The notes: generated by a model from the sequence alone, not told the origin. Positions 43,816 to 53,779 are shown, numbered from the stretch's first letter. The stretch: 64,000 nt of DNA from Alistipes sp. (GCA_017416915.1 JAFQAN010000002.1:90669-154668); one strand, 5' to 3'. Translations and numbers: made by a program.

Positions 43816-45105
43816 CTATTTGTCGTTGGTTGTAAGGGCGTCATAGACTACCTCGCCGCGGTGTATTGTCATCGCCACGTCGCCGCACATCTGGCGACCG
43901 TCGAACATCGACACCTTGCCCATCGAGAAGAACTTGTCGCTATCGACCCTCCACTCTCGTCTTGTGTCGAGCAACACCACATCGGCCCTCGCCCCTGGCT
44001 CCAAGCCGCCCTCGATGCGGAATACGCGACGGGGATTGATGCTCATAAGCTCCATGAGGCGGTCGAGCGTTATTATGCCCTTGCCCACGAGGTGTGTGTT
44101 GAGTGCCGCGAAGGCTGTCTCTAAGCCTACGATGCCCATCGCACTACGCTCCAAACCGCGCGACTTCTCCTCGACGGTGTGTGGTGCGTGGTCGGTGGCG
44201 ATGAGGTCGATTGTGCCATCCTTGATACCCTCGATAAGGGCGTCGCGGTCCTCTGCCGAGCGTAGCGGCGGGTTCATCTTCCAGCGAGCATCCTCTTCGA
44301 GGTCCATATCCGTAAATATTAGGTAGTGAGGACCCGTCTCGCAGGTAACCTTCACGCCGCGGGCCTTAGCCTCACGAATCAGCTGAACGCTCTCTTTGGT
44401 CGATATGTGGCATACGTGGTAGCGGCATCCCGTCTTTTCGGCAAGCTCGATGTCGCGCTTAATCTGCCCCCACTCGCTCTCCGAGCAGATGCCTCGGTGG
44501 TTGTGTAGTCGGGCATACTCGCCATCGTGGATGTAGCCACCACGAAGTAGCTCCTCGTCCTCGCAGTGTGCCGCAATTATGGCGTCATACTTCACCGCCT
44601 CCTGCATAGCTTGCTCCATCATCTGGCTCTGCTGTACGCCGCTACCGTCGTCCGAGAAGGCGCATACCTTGTCGTGCAGAGCTGCAAAATCTACCAGCTC
44701 CTTGCCCATACGCTTGATTGTTATTGCGGCGTAGGGTAGCACCTCAATTCGGGCATCCGTATCGATTATCTGCTGCTCCTTGGCGAGTGTTTCGACGCTG
44801 TCGGGTACGGGGTTGAGGTTGGGCATAGCACACACCGTAGAGTATCCTCCACGTGCTGCGGCAAGGCTGCCTGTGGCAATACGCTCCTTGTAGCCAAAGC
44901 CTGGCTCGCGAAGGTGGACGTGAACATCAACAAAGGCGGGGGCCGCGATTAAGCCCTCTGCCTCGATGACCTTGTCGTCGGGGTTGGGGGCTATTCGAGA
45001 GGCTATCTCAGCGATGCGTCCGTCGGTTATGGCGATGTCGCCTACGCCTCTGTAATCTGAGCCGTGAATGGTGGCTCGGCTAATGATTATTCGTTGTGTT
45101 GCCAT
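43816..45105 (-). CDS. pyrC: Dihydroorotase, class I
   Basis: 429 residues. Metal-binding VDVHVHLREPGFGYKE (about 59-74), IIAAHCEDEELL, YHVCHISTKESVQL and LIATDHAPHTVEEK supply the amidohydrolase His/Asp ligands. It closes carbamoyl aspartate to dihydroorotate. It is the first structural gene of the pyr operon. Its ATG lies only 6 bp after the T run of the leader terminator, so every functional message must first escape attenuation. Confidence 0.96.
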   Translation of the reverse strand: MATQRIIISRATIHGSDYRGVGDIAITDGRIAEIASRIAPNPDDKVIEAEGLIAAPAFVDVHVHLREPGFGYKERIATGSLAAARGGYSTVCAMPNLNPVPDSVETLAKEQQIIDTDARIEVLPYAAITIKRMGKELVDFAALHDKVCAFSDDGSGVQQSQMMEQAMQEAVKYDAIIAAHCEDEELLRGGYIHDGEYARLHNHRGICSESEWGQIKRDIELAEKTGCRYHVCHISTKESVQLIREAKARGVKVTCETGPHYLIFTDMDLEEDARWKMNPPLRSAEDRDALIEGIKDGTIDLIATDHAPHTVEEKSRGLERSAMGIVGLETAFAALNTHLVGKGIITLDRLMELMSINPRRVFRIEGGLEPGARADVVLLDTRREWRVDSDKFFSMGKVSMFDGRQMCGDVAMTIHRGEVVYDALTTNDK

Positions 45106-45110
45106 ATATC

Positions 45111-45137
45111 AAAAAACAGGCGGCCCAAAAGCCGCCT
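45111..45137 (-). terminator. pyr operon attenuator (intrinsic terminator before pyrC)
   Basis: Minus strand: AGGCGGC (45137-45131), loop TTTTGG, GCCGCCT (45124-45118), G, then TTTTTT (45116-45111). The leader ORF stops 4 nt before the hairpin, so a terminating or stalled ribosome would cover its 5' arm. Confidence 0.85.
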
Positions 45138-45140
45138 AAA

Positions 45141-45245
45141 TCATATAAAAACAATGACACCGTTAGAGCAAAAACGTCGAGTATTAGCCGATGCAAAAAG
45201 GCATTGAGGCGTGAAGCCCGACTCTATGTTTTGCTGGTGTGTCAT
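45141..45245 (-). CDS. Putative pyr operon leader peptide, 34 residues
   Basis: The ATG at 45245 lies about 15 nt after the predicted transcription start, and the TGA (45143-45141) is just before the attenuator. The peptide starts MTHQQNIESGF and ends CSNGVIVFI. The last third of the mRNA contains two U5 runs (in CGTTTTTGC and ATTGTTTTTATATGA), the sort of UTP-demanding stretch where polymerase pauses in E. coli pyrBI. No PyrR gene or PyrR-binding loop is seen. Translation is not proven; the peptide itself is probably without function beyond coupling. Confidence 0.6.
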   Translation of the reverse strand: MTHQQNIESGFTPQCLFASANTRRFCSNGVIVFI

Positions 45246-45264
45246 AATCTCGATTAAATTTGTG

Positions 45265-45296
45265 CAAAGGTAAGTATTTTTTGGCAACCTTACAAC
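45265..45296 (-). promoter_or_regulatory. pyr operon promoter
   Basis: Minus strand: GTTG (45296-45293), 20 bp, TACCTTTG (45272-45265). Transcription should begin near 45260. Confidence 0.7.
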
Positions 45297-45374
45297 TATT
45301 TTTTGCAACTTTTCGTGCAATTTTTACGTTTTTGATAAATGTTAAAAAAAAGTTGAAAAAAGTCGTACGCGCGC

Positions 45375-45405
45375 TTTTATAAGTCTAAAATTAATCTTAT
45401 CTTTG
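45375..45405 (+). promoter_or_regulatory. pur operon promoter
   Basis: TTTT (45375-45378), 19 bp, TATCTTTG (45398-45405). The -33 part is weak. Transcription should begin at about 45410, which is the ATG of the leader ORF. Confidence 0.55.
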
Positions 45406-45409
45406 CGCT

Positions 45410-45589
45410 ATGAATTCTCTAAACCGACAGCACGTATTCAGCCGCTCGCCACACTTTGTTGGCAGTGGATGTTGTGAGGCTATGGCTCGCCAATGCCGAA
45501 GCGTGGTGGACTATATGCACCTATCGAAGATGCGATGTGCCGAAATCGTATCTCCTTTGTCGGGACAGAGTGGCGCAGTATGGGGCTAA
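45410..45589 (+). CDS. Putative pur operon leader ORF, 59 residues
   Basis: The ATG at 45410 falls on the expected transcription start, so the message would be leaderless, or translation could begin at the in-frame ATG 45482. The TAA is at 45587-45589, immediately before the terminator hairpin. The peptide begins MNSLNRQHVFSRSPHFVGS and includes a CC pair; no residue is strongly over-represented. It resembles no protein I know. Its importance is the position: promoter, ORF, terminator, purE. An untranslated structured leader is the alternative. Confidence 0.35.
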   Translation: MNSLNRQHVFSRSPHFVGSGCCEAMARQCRSVVDYMHLSKMRCAEIVSPLSGQSGAVWG

Positions 45590-45630
45590 GACCGCTTGCA
45601 CTTTTGGGGTGTATGCGGTCATTTGTTTTT
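45590..45630 (+). terminator. pur operon attenuator upstream of purE
   Basis: GACCGC (45590-45595) pairs with GCGGTC (45615-45620). After one T/T mismatch TGCAC (45597-45601) pairs with GTGTA (45609-45613, one G-U). ATTTGTTTTT (45621-45630) follows. It sits 115 bp before purE with no second promoter visible between, so purine genes need read-through. Confidence 0.65.
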
Positions 45631-45744
45631 CATTAAGTGCGCAGTAAGCCGTGTGCGGCGTTGATGTGTGTCGAATTTAGAACGTGGTGCTGTGCATCGG
45701 CAAAGGTTAAGAGTGAGACGAAAATAGTATAAAAACAAAACATT

Positions 45745-46212
45745 ATGAAAGTAGCAGTTATTATGGGTTCGACCAGCGACTGGGATGTTATGAAGGCCGC
45801 TATCGAGACACTTGAAGAGTTGGGTATCGAGTACGAGAAGCGAGTTATCTCGGCACACCGCACACCCCATCTTATGTTTGAGTATGCCACCACGGCGCGC
45901 GAGCGTGGTATCGGCGCTATCATCGCTGGTGCGGGTGGCGCAGCCCACGTGGCGGGTGTTACGGCGGCTCTTACTACCGTGCCTGTTATCGGAGTGCCTA
46001 TCAAGACCTCGGCGCTTGGCGGTATGGACTCTTTGCTTTCGATTGTTCAGATGCCTGGTGGTATCCCCGTATCGACGACCGCTATCAACGGTGCGAAGAA
46101 CGCTGCGCTTATAGCAGCCTCGATATTTGCTCTTACCGACAAGGCTCTCGAAGAGCGTCTTATCGCCTTCCGCAAGGCGCAGACCGAGAAGGTGCTGCAA
46201 GCCGAGTTGTAG
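45745..46212 (+). CDS. purE: N5-carboxyaminoimidazole ribonucleotide mutase (PurE)
   Basis: 155 residues. IMGSTSDWDVM (about 7-17), VISAHRTPHLMFEYA, IAGAGGAAHVAGVTAALTTVPVIGVPI and SIVQMPGGIPVSTTAI are the PurE core. It interconverts N5-CAIR and CAIR. A class I PurE normally needs PurK to make N5-CAIR; no purK is present in this operon or window, so PurK is encoded elsewhere or a PurK-independent route is used. First gene of the purine operon. Confidence 0.95.
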   Translation: MKVAVIMGSTSDWDVMKAAIETLEELGIEYEKRVISAHRTPHLMFEYATTARERGIGAIIAGAGGAAHVAGVTAALTTVPVIGVPIKTSALGGMDSLLSIVQMPGGIPVSTTAINGAKNAALIAASIFALTDKALEERLIAFRKAQTEKVLQAEL

Positions 46213-46277
46213 TCGGTATTAGGCAACAATCAATTAACCCCAAAAAACTAATGCAATAGAACGATAATTCGGATAAT

Positions 46278-49200
46278 ATGAAGAATCGCCGCATATTTGT
46301 TGAAAAATATCCTCGCTTCCAAGTCGAGGCAGATACGCTTCTTAGGGAGCTTAATACAAACCTGGGCCTAAACATTAAGAAGCTGCGTTATATCAACGTT
46401 TATGACCTCTTTGGCTTCTCGGATGAGTTGCTTGAAAAGAGCCGTTATAGCGTCTTTGGCGAGGTGGTAACCGACTTGGTGTCGGACGAGTGCGACTTCG
46501 AGGGCTGCCCCTCGTTGGCTGTCGAATACCTCCCTGGTCAGTTCGACCAACGTGCAGCATCGGCTGTCGATTGTGTCCACCTTATCGACCCTAAGGCTGA
46601 GGTGCGCATCAAGTCGTCGCGTCTGCTTATCTTTGATAAGTCGCTTACCGATGCCGAGTTGGCACGTATCGAAAAGTACTATATCAACACCGTCGAGTCG
46701 CGCAAGAAGAATCTCGATATTTTATCCGACGCCGAGAGCGCAGAGGTTAAGCCTGTTCCCGTGTTGGAGGGTTTTCGAGAGATGACCGAGGAGCAACTTG
46801 CCCCCTACTGTAAGCAGAACGGTCTGGCGATGAATGGCGACGACCTTCGAGAGGTGGTAAACTACTTCCGTACGGAGGGTCGCGACCCCTTCGAGACGGA
46901 GCTACGTATCTTGGATACCTATTGGAGCGACCACTGTCGCCACACCACCTTCACTACCGAAATCGAGGAGATTACCCTCGACGAATCGTTCTTGAAGGAG
47001 GAGTTGGAGTCGTCGTTGGAGCTTATGCACAACATCCGCACGGAGCTGGGTCGTCAGCAGAAGAGCCTATGCCTTATGGAGCTTGCAACCATCGGTGCGC
47101 GCTACTTGCGTAAGGTGGGTAAGCTCGACGATATGGAGCAGTCGGAGGAGAATAACGCTTGCAGCATCTTTGTAAATGTGGATGTTGATGGCGAGATGCA
47201 GCGTTGGTTGTTGCAGTTCAAGAACGAGACACATAATCACCCCACCGAGATTGAGCCTTTTGGCGGTGCCTCTACCTGTTTGGGTGGAGCTATCCGCGAC
47301 CCGCTGTCGGGACGTAGCTACGTCTATCAGGCGATGCGTGTAACGGGTGCTGGGGATATTTATAAGAGTGTTGATGAGACGTTGGAGGGTAAGCTCCCCC
47401 AGCGTATCATCTCTACGAAGGCTGCGGCAGGCTATTCGAGCTACGGCAATCAGATAGGTCTTGCCACTACGCACGTTCGCGAGATCTTCCACCCCAACTA
47501 TGTGGCGAAGCGTATGGAGGTAGGTGCTGTTGTTGGCGCCGTTAAGGCTGACAATGTGCGCCGTGAGAGTCCTACGCCTGGCGATGTGGTGCTGTTGCTT
47601 GGCGGTCGTACGGGTCGTGATGGTGTTGGTGGTGCTACTGGCTCATCGAAGGAGCATACGCTGACATCGTTGGAGAAGTGTAGCTCGGAGGTGCAGAAGG
47701 GTAACGCTCCCGAGGAGCGCAAGCTCTCGCGTCTGTTCCGCAGAGGCGATGTTACACGCCTTATCAAGAAGTCGAACGACTTTGGCGCAGGTGGTGTGAG
47801 TGTGGCTATCGGCGAGCTTACCGACGGCTTGGATATATACCTTGATAGAGTGCCTACCAAGTATAACGGACTGAACTCTACGGAGCTTGCCATCAGTGAG
47901 TCGCAGGAGCGTATGGCTGTTGTTGTCGAGCGTGGCGATATGGAGCGTTTCGTAGAGCTGTGTGGCGAGGAGAATGTCGAGGTTACGTATGTTGCCGACG
48001 TTACTGATACACGCCGTATGCGTATGTTCTCGGGCGATAAGCTCGTTGTGGATTTGTCGCGCGATTTTATCGACTCGGCAGGTGCAAAGCACTATACGAA
48101 GATATGTCTTGGCGCTGTCGAGCATAAAAATCCGTTCGAGCGCAAGGTTGAGGGTGCAAGTGTCGAGGAGCGTATGAAGCGTAACCTTGCCGACGACAAC
48201 GTGGTGTCGCAGAAGGGTCTTATCGAGATGTTTGACTCGACAATCGGTGCCTCTACCGTGCTTATGCCTTTTGGTGGTAAGACACAGTGTACCGAGACCC
48301 AGGTGTCGGTGCAGAAGCTCCCTGTGGGCAATGCCTATACCAATACAGCAAGTGTTATGGCGTTCGGCTATAACCCCTACATCGCTACGTGGAGTCCCTA
48401 CCACGGTGCCGCCTATGCCGTTGTTGAGGCGTGTGCGAAGGTGGTAGCATCGGGCGCTCGCTACGATAAGATGCGCTTCTCATATCAGGAGTATTTCGAG
48501 CGTATGACCGACGCCCGTTCGTGGGGTAAGCCTATGTCGGCACTGCTCGGCGCGTTAAAGATGCAGGTGGCACTCGGTCTGCCCTCAATCGGTGGTAAGG
48601 ACTCGATGAGCGGCACGTTCCGCGATATTGACGTTCCGCCTATGCTTATGGCATTTGGTATCACGACTGTCGATGCTCGTACGGTCATCAGCCCCGAGTT
48701 TAAGACGGCTAATAATAATATATATGTAATACGCCATACTCCCGAGGCCAACTATATGCCTTCGGTAGAGTCTTTGAAGCGTAACTTCGACTTCGTGTCG
48801 CAGAAGATTGCCGAGGGCGACATTGTCTCTGCCTATGCAGTAGGCTTTGGAGGTGTTGGCGAGGCTGTCTCGAAGATGGCGTTCGGTAATATGGTAGGTG
48901 CGGAGCTTACGTGCGACGAGCAGATGCTCTACAACTACTCGTATGGCTCTATCGTTGTTGAGAGCCGCCGTACGCTCAACTTCCCAGCTGCCGAGCTTAT
49001 CGGTAGGACTTCGGAGGAGGAGACAATCACCGTTGCGGGCGTTGCTCTCTCGCTCGACGAGCTGCTTAAAGCCAATACGGAGCGCTTTACGCAGGTATAT
49101 GCCGATAGGGGTGCTGCTGGTACTACTACCCGCCTAAGTGAGGGTGCTGAGCGCAAGGTGGAGTATCGTGGCGAGAAGGTCGATAAGGTGCGAGTATATA

Positions 49201-49982
49201 TACCAGTCTTCCCTGGTACGAACTGCGACTATGATACGGCACGTGCCTTCGAGAGGGCTGGTGCCGAGGTTGAGGTGTCGGTATTCCGTAACCTCACAAG
49301 CGAGGATGTCTTCGACTCTATCGCGCAGATGAAGTCGTGCATCGAGCGTTGCCATATTATGGCGCTCAGTGGTGGCTTCTCGGCGGGCGACGAGCCAGAC
49401 GGTAGTGGTAAGTTTATCGCCAACGTGCTGAATAACAAGGATGTTGCCGATGCTATCCACGCGCTGTTGGACCGTGGCGGTCTGATGCTCGGTATCTGTA
49501 ACGGCTTCCAGGCGTTGGTTAAGTCGGGTCTGTTGCCCTATGGTCGCTTGGGTAAGGTTACCAAGTCATCGCCTACGCTCTTCCGCAACGATATTAATCG
49601 TCATATCTCGCAGATTGTCTCTACGCGTGTGGGTACTACGGCGTCGCCGTGGCTCTCGTCGTTCGAGGTTGGCGACCTGCACTCTATCGCTGTCAGCCAC
49701 GGTGAGGGTAAGTTTGTGGTTAGCGACGAGCTTGCCGACGAGCTGTTTAGCAATGGTCAGGTGGCATTCCAGTATGTCGATGCGGAGGGTTGCCCCACAA
49801 CCGATTCGCCCTACAACCCCAACGGTTCGAGCTTCGCCATCGAGGGTATTATCGACCCCAGCGGACAGATTTTGGGTAAGATGGGACATACGGAGCGTTA
49901 TGAGCGCGATTTGATGAAGAATATCCACGGCAACAAGATACAGGATATCTTCTCGAACGCCGTTCGTTACTTCCGCCGCTAA
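46278..49982 (+). CDS. purL: Phosphoribosylformylglycinamidine synthase, large single-chain type
   Basis: 1234 residues, the fused form with N-terminal PurS-like segment, two AIRS-like halves (QFKNETHNHPTEIEPFGGAS at about 310; GFGGVGEAVSKMAFG) and a C-terminal class I glutaminase (about 975-1234). The glutaminase keeps its nucleophile in GLMLGICNGFQALVKSG and the His in AVSHGEGKFV. It turns FGAR into FGAM using glutamine and ATP. Note the contrast with CarA in the divergent operon, whose glutaminase triad is lost. Confidence 0.97.
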   Translation: MKNRRIFVEKYPRFQVEADTLLRELNTNLGLNIKKLRYINVYDLFGFSDELLEKSRYSVFGEVVTDLVSDECDFEGCPSLAVEYLPGQFDQRAASAVDCVHLIDPKAEVRIKSSRLLIFDKSLTDAELARIEKYYINTVESRKKNLDILSDAESAEVKPVPVLEGFREMTEEQLAPYCKQNGLAMNGDDLREVVNYFRTEGRDPFETELRILDTYWSDHCRHTTFTTEIEEITLDESFLKEELESSLELMHNIRTELGRQQKSLCLMELATIGARYLRKVGKLDDMEQSEENNACSIFVNVDVDGEMQRWLLQFKNETHNHPTEIEPFGGASTCLGGAIRDPLSGRSYVYQAMRVTGAGDIYKSVDETLEGKLPQRIISTKAAAGYSSYGNQIGLATTHVREIFHPNYVAKRMEVGAVVGAVKADNVRRESPTPGDVVLLLGGRTGRDGVGGATGSSKEHTLTSLEKCSSEVQKGNAPEERKLSRLFRRGDVTRLIKKSNDFGAGGVSVAIGELTDGLDIYLDRVPTKYNGLNSTELAISESQERMAVVVERGDMERFVELCGEENVEVTYVADVTDTRRMRMFSGDKLVVDLSRDFIDSAGAKHYTKICLGAVEHKNPFERKVEGASVEERMKRNLADDNVVSQKGLIEMFDSTIGASTVLMPFGGKTQCTETQVSVQKLPVGNAYTNTASVMAFGYNPYIATWSPYHGAAYAVVEACAKVVASGARYDKMRFSYQEYFERMTDARSWGKPMSALLGALKMQVALGLPSIGGKDSMSGTFRDIDVPPMLMAFGITTVDARTVISPEFKTANNNIYVIRHTPEANYMPSVESLKRNFDFVSQKIAEGDIVSAYAVGFGGVGEAVSKMAFGNMVGAELTCDEQMLYNYSYGSIVVESRRTLNFPAAELIGRTSEEETITVAGVALSLDELLKANTERFTQVYADRGAAGTTTRLSEGAERKVEYRGEKVDKVRVYIPVFPGTNCDYDTARAFERAGAEVEVSVFRNLTSEDVFDSIAQMKSCIERCHIMALSGGFSAGDEPDGSGKFIANVLNNKDVADAIHALLDRGGLMLGICNGFQALVKSGLLPYGRLGKVTKSSPTLFRNDINRHISQIVSTRVGTTASPWLSSFEVGDLHSIAVSHGEGKFVVSDELADELFSNGQVAFQYVDAEGCPTTDSPYNPNGSSFAIEGIIDPSGQILGKMGHTERYERDLMKNIHGNKIQDIFSNAVRYFRR

Positions 49983-50009
49983 GTTGAAACATAGCATAAA
50001 CGATTAACT

Positions 50010-50729
50010 ATGAAGCATCTTGAACTGCTGCACGAGGGTAAGAGCAAACAGATATACGCTTGTGATAAGCCAAACTGTATCGTCGTTCGCTTTAAGGACG
50101 ATGCCACAGCATTTTATAATATCAAACGAGCCAAGATTGAGAATAAGGGCGAGATGAACTGCTCTATATCGTCGATGGTCCTCGACTACTTGAACCGCAA
50201 TGGTGTGGCAACACACTTCGTTGAGCGTCTCGGCTCAAACGACCAGCTGTGTCGTAAGGTCGAGACTATCGCCTTGGAGGTTATCGTGCGTAACGTCATC
50301 GCTGGCTCTATGGCAAAGCGCTTGGGCTTGGAGGAGGGTATTGTACCCGAGAATACGATTTTCGATATATGTCTGCATTCCGAGCTTTTGGGTGATCCGC
50401 TTATCAACGACCACCACGCCGTGGCTCTGGGTATTGCTACCTATGAGGAGTTGGCAACCATCTACGAGCTGTCGGCAAAGATTAACTCTCTGTTAGTGGC
50501 ACTCTATAAGCAGGCGGGCATCACGCTTGTCGATTTTAAGATTGAGTTTGGTCGCGATGCAGATGGTCGCATCACGCTTGTCGATGAGCTTACGCCCGAT
50601 ACCTGCCGTCTATGGGATACGGCTACGGGTGAGCGTCTCGACAAGGATCGCTTCCGTCGTGATTTGGGCCGCGTGAGAGAGACCTACGAGGAGGTTGCTA
50701 AGCGACTGAGTAACGTACTTAACAAGTAA
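50010..50729 (+). CDS. purC: SAICAR synthetase
   Basis: 239 residues. EGKSKQIYA (about 9-17), VVRFKDDATAF, EVIVRNVIAGSMAKRLGLEEG and IDEFTPD-like LVDELTPDTCRLWD are family motifs. It joins CAIR and aspartate with ATP. It lies 27 bp after purL and 6 bp before purF. Confidence 0.96.
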   Translation: MKHLELLHEGKSKQIYACDKPNCIVVRFKDDATAFYNIKRAKIENKGEMNCSISSMVLDYLNRNGVATHFVERLGSNDQLCRKVETIALEVIVRNVIAGSMAKRLGLEEGIVPENTIFDICLHSELLGDPLINDHHAVALGIATYEELATIYELSAKINSLLVALYKQAGITLVDFKIEFGRDADGRITLVDELTPDTCRLWDTATGERLDKDRFRRDLGRVRETYEEVAKRLSNVLNK

Positions 50730-50735
50730 AGAGTT

Positions 50736-52133
50736 ATGCTAAAAGATTCATTGGATATATATGGCGACGACCTGCACGAGGAGTGCGGCGTGTTCGGTAT
50801 TTTTGGTGTTGATGATGCCCCCAATCTCGCCTATTACGGTCTTCACGCCTTGCAGCATCGCGGTCAGGAGGCCTGCGGTATCTCGGCGGTAGATGACGAG
50901 GGCAAGATTAATACGGTCAAGGGCGAGGGCTTGGTTACCGAGGTCTTCAACAAGCAGAAGCTCTCTAAGCTCTCGGGACGTATTGCTATCGGTCATGTGC
51001 GCTACTCGACAACGGGTGGCGGTGGTGCGAACAATGCTCAGCCCTTCTCATTCAACCACCACACGGGCGACTTTGCGTTGGCACACAACGGTAATCTGGT
51101 AAATAGCAAGGAGCTTGCTCGTTACTTGGAGGTGCGAGGTAGCCTCTTTCACTCGTCGTCAGATAGTGAGCTTTTGGCGCATCTTATCAAGAAGGAGAAG
51201 AGCGAGACGCACCGTATCGACAACATTATAGAGGCTCTTAATATGTTGGAGGGTGCATTTGCCTTCCTCATTATGACCAAGAACCGTATCTACGCTTGTC
51301 GCGATAAGCACGGTCTGCGTCCATTGGCAATCGGTAAGCTCGGCGATGGCTATGTGGTAAGTAGCGAAACCTGCGCTTTGGACATTGTCGGCGCGGAGTA
51401 TATTCGCGATATTGAGCCAGGCGAGATTGTTACCATCGACCACCACGGCATACGTAGCAACCACTACTCGATGTATAAGCGTCATCTGATGTGTGCTATG
51501 GAGTATATCTACTTTGCCCGCCCCGATAGCGATATTGAGGGCTGCAACGTACATAGCTTCCGTAAGCTCTCGGGACGTTATCTCTACGAGCAGTCGCCCA
51601 TCAAGGCTGATGTGGTTATCGGTGTCCCCGATTCGAGCATCAGTGCCGCTATCGGCTATTCGGAGGCGAGTGGCATTCCCTACGAGATGGGTCTCATTAA
51701 GAATAAGTATATTGCCCGTACGTTTATTCAGCCCTCGCAGGAGATGCGCGAGAAGGGTGTACGTATGAAGCTCTCGGCGGTGCGCTCGTTGGTTAAGGAT
51801 AAGTCGGTGGTACTCATCGACGACTCTATTGTGCGAGGTACTACGTCGCTGCGCATTGTACGTCTGTTGAAGGAGGCGGGAGCGCGAGAGGTACACGTAC
51901 GTATCGCCTCGCCTGCAATCACCAACCCTTGCTTCTACGGTATTGATATGAGTACTCGCGATGAGCTGCTGTGCGCACGTATGAGCAAGGAGGAGGCGTG
52001 TCGCGCTATCGAGGCAGACTCGTTGGAGTTCCTCTCGGAGGAGTCGTTGTTGAAGTCGGGTAACCGTTCGGAGCTGTGTATGGCGTGTTTCAACGGCTGT
52101 TACCCCACGTCGTTGTATCAGAATAAGAGATAA
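50736..52133 (+). CDS. purF: Amidophosphoribosyltransferase
   Basis: 465 residues. A short propeptide ([16 protein letters not shown]) precedes the N-terminal nucleophile Cys of CGVFGIFG, as in propeptide-bearing PurF proteins. The glutaminase part ([27 protein letters not shown]) and PRPP-binding [18 protein letters not shown] (about 355-372) follow. C-terminal Cys residues ([16 protein letters not shown]) fit a [4Fe-4S] form like that of Bacillus. First committed step of IMP synthesis. Confidence 0.96.
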   Translation: MLKDSLDIYGDDLHEECGVFGIFGVDDAPNLAYYGLHALQHRGQEACGISAVDDEGKINTVKGEGLVTEVFNKQKLSKLSGRIAIGHVRYSTTGGGGANNAQPFSFNHHTGDFALAHNGNLVNSKELARYLEVRGSLFHSSSDSELLAHLIKKEKSETHRIDNIIEALNMLEGAFAFLIMTKNRIYACRDKHGLRPLAIGKLGDGYVVSSETCALDIVGAEYIRDIEPGEIVTIDHHGIRSNHYSMYKRHLMCAMEYIYFARPDSDIEGCNVHSFRKLSGRYLYEQSPIKADVVIGVPDSSISAAIGYSEASGIPYEMGLIKNKYIARTFIQPSQEMREKGVRMKLSAVRSLVKDKSVVLIDDSIVRGTTSLRIVRLLKEAGAREVHVRIASPAITNPCFYGIDMSTRDELLCARMSKEEACRAIEADSLEFLSEESLLKSGNRSELCMACFNGCYPTSLYQNKR

Positions 52134-52156
52134 TTAATAAAAAAACATATAGATTT

Positions 52157-53185
52157 ATGGCAAAGAGTTACGAAGAGGCAGGTGTAAACCTCGAAGCTGG
52201 TTACGAAGTAGTGAGACGCATCAAATCGCACGTGGCATCGACCAAGCGTCGCGGCTCGATGGGCAACATCGGCGCTTTTGGCGGTATGTTTAACCTCGCT
52301 GAGCTTAATATCAAGGAGCCAGTGTTGGTAAGTGGTACGGATGGCGTTGGTACGAAGCTAAAACTCGCCTTCGATATGGATAAGCACGATACTATCGGTA
52401 TTGATGCTGTGGCAATGTGTGTCAATGATGTGTTGGCGCAGGGTGCCGAGCCTCTGGTATTTTTGGATTATGTGGCTGTTGGACATAATGAGCCTGCAAA
52501 GGTTGAGGCTATCGTTGCGGGTGTTGCCGAGGGCTGCCGTCAGGCGGGTTGTGCCTTGGTAGGTGGCGAGACTGCCGAGATGCCAGGTATGTATGGCAAT
52601 GGCGAGTACGACATCGCGGGCTTCACGGTAGGTGTTGTCGAGCGCTCGAAGCTTATCGACGCTGGCGAGCGTGTTAAGGTTGGCGACGTGCTGGTGGGCA
52701 TTGCGTCGAGTGGTGTTCACTCTAACGGTTTTAGCCTTGTGCGTAAGGTTGTTAGCGACAATGGCTTGAAGCTCGACCAGGAGTACGACCTTATCGAGGG
52801 TCGTAAGCTCGGCGAGGTGCTTCTTACGCCTACTCGCATCTACGTAAAGCAGGTGTTGAAGGTTATCGCCGAGTGCGACGTTCACGGCATCAGCCATATC
52901 ACGGGTGGCGGCTTCGACGAGAACATCCCTCGTATCCTCAAAGAGGGTCAGGGTGTCGAGATTAAGGAGGGCTCGTGGGAGATACTCCCCATCTTCCGTC
53001 TGTTGGAGCATTATGGTGGCATCAAGCACCGCGAGATGTTCAACATCTTCAATATGGGTGTCGGTATGGTCATCGCACTCGACCAGAAGGATGCTGCTAA
53101 GGCTATCGCACTGTTGGAGGCCGAGGGCGAGCGCGCATCGGTTATCGGCAAGGTTGTCGAGGGCGAGGGTGTAACCATCATCTAA
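52157..53185 (+). CDS. purM: Phosphoribosylformylglycinamidine cyclo-ligase
   Basis: 342 residues. [20 protein letters not shown]-binding [17 protein letters not shown] (about 58-74), [14 protein letters not shown] and [17 protein letters not shown] are PurM signatures. It closes FGAM to AIR. It lies 23 bp after purF and 12 bp before purN. Confidence 0.96.
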   Translation: MAKSYEEAGVNLEAGYEVVRRIKSHVASTKRRGSMGNIGAFGGMFNLAELNIKEPVLVSGTDGVGTKLKLAFDMDKHDTIGIDAVAMCVNDVLAQGAEPLVFLDYVAVGHNEPAKVEAIVAGVAEGCRQAGCALVGGETAEMPGMYGNGEYDIAGFTVGVVERSKLIDAGERVKVGDVLVGIASSGVHSNGFSLVRKVVSDNGLKLDQEYDLIEGRKLGEVLLTPTRIYVKQVLKVIAECDVHGISHITGGGFDENIPRILKEGQGVEIKEGSWEILPIFRLLEHYGGIKHREMFNIFNMGVGMVIALDQKDAAKAIALLEAEGERASVIGKVVEGEGVTII

Positions 53186-53197
53186 CATTTCGATAGG

Positions 53198-53776
53198 ATG
53201 AAGCAGCGAACAAGATTAGCGGTCTTTGCAAGCGGTAGTGGTAGCAACTACGAGGCTATTGTCGAGGCGTGTCGTGATGGACGCATTGATGCCGATGTTG
53301 TGTTGTTGGTATCGGATAAGCCTGGCGCAAAGGTGTTGGAGCGTGCCAAGCGTTACGGTACGGAGTGCTTTGCGTTCAATCCCAAGGATTACGAGTCGCG
53401 CGAGGCGTACGAGACGGTGTTGGCTACGATGCTTGATGAGCGTGAGGTCGATTATGTCTGCTTAGCGGGCTATATGCGCATCGTGGGTAAGGTGTTGTTG
53501 AGCCGCTATGAACAGCGCATCGTAAATATTCACCCCTCGTTGTTGCCCTCGTTTAAGGGAGCGCACGCTATTGAGGATGCAGTGGAGTATGGCGTGAAGA
53601 TTTTTGGTGCTACAACACACTTCGTTGATGAGACTCTCGACGGAGGACGTATTATCGACCAGGGGGCTATCGTCTATGAGGGTAGCGATGTGGAGGAGTT
53701 GCGCGGATTGATTCACACCATCGAACATAAACTTTACGTTAAGACTATTAACAAACTGATAAACAAGAAGTATTAA
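53198..53776 (+). CDS. purN: Phosphoribosylglycinamide formyltransferase (folate-dependent)
   Basis: 192 residues. FASGSGSNYEAIVEA (about 10-24), LAGYMRIV, catalytic NIHPSLLPSFKGAHAIEDA (Asn and His) and THFVDETLDGGRII (Asp) are all in place. It uses 10-formyl-THF, which FolD of the same operon can supply. It lies 3 bp before purH. Confidence 0.96.
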   Translation: MKQRTRLAVFASGSGSNYEAIVEACRDGRIDADVVLLVSDKPGAKVLERAKRYGTECFAFNPKDYESREAYETVLATMLDEREVDYVCLAGYMRIVGKVLLSRYEQRIVNIHPSLLPSFKGAHAIEDAVEYGVKIFGATTHFVDETLDGGRIIDQGAIVYEGSDVEELRGLIHTIEHKLYVKTINKLINKKY

Positions 53777-53779
53777 TAT

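Noticed and set aside
45410-45745. Purine, PRPP or ZTP riboswitch before purE
   Set aside because: The conserved core bases of those classes were not found by eye; a covariance search would settle it.
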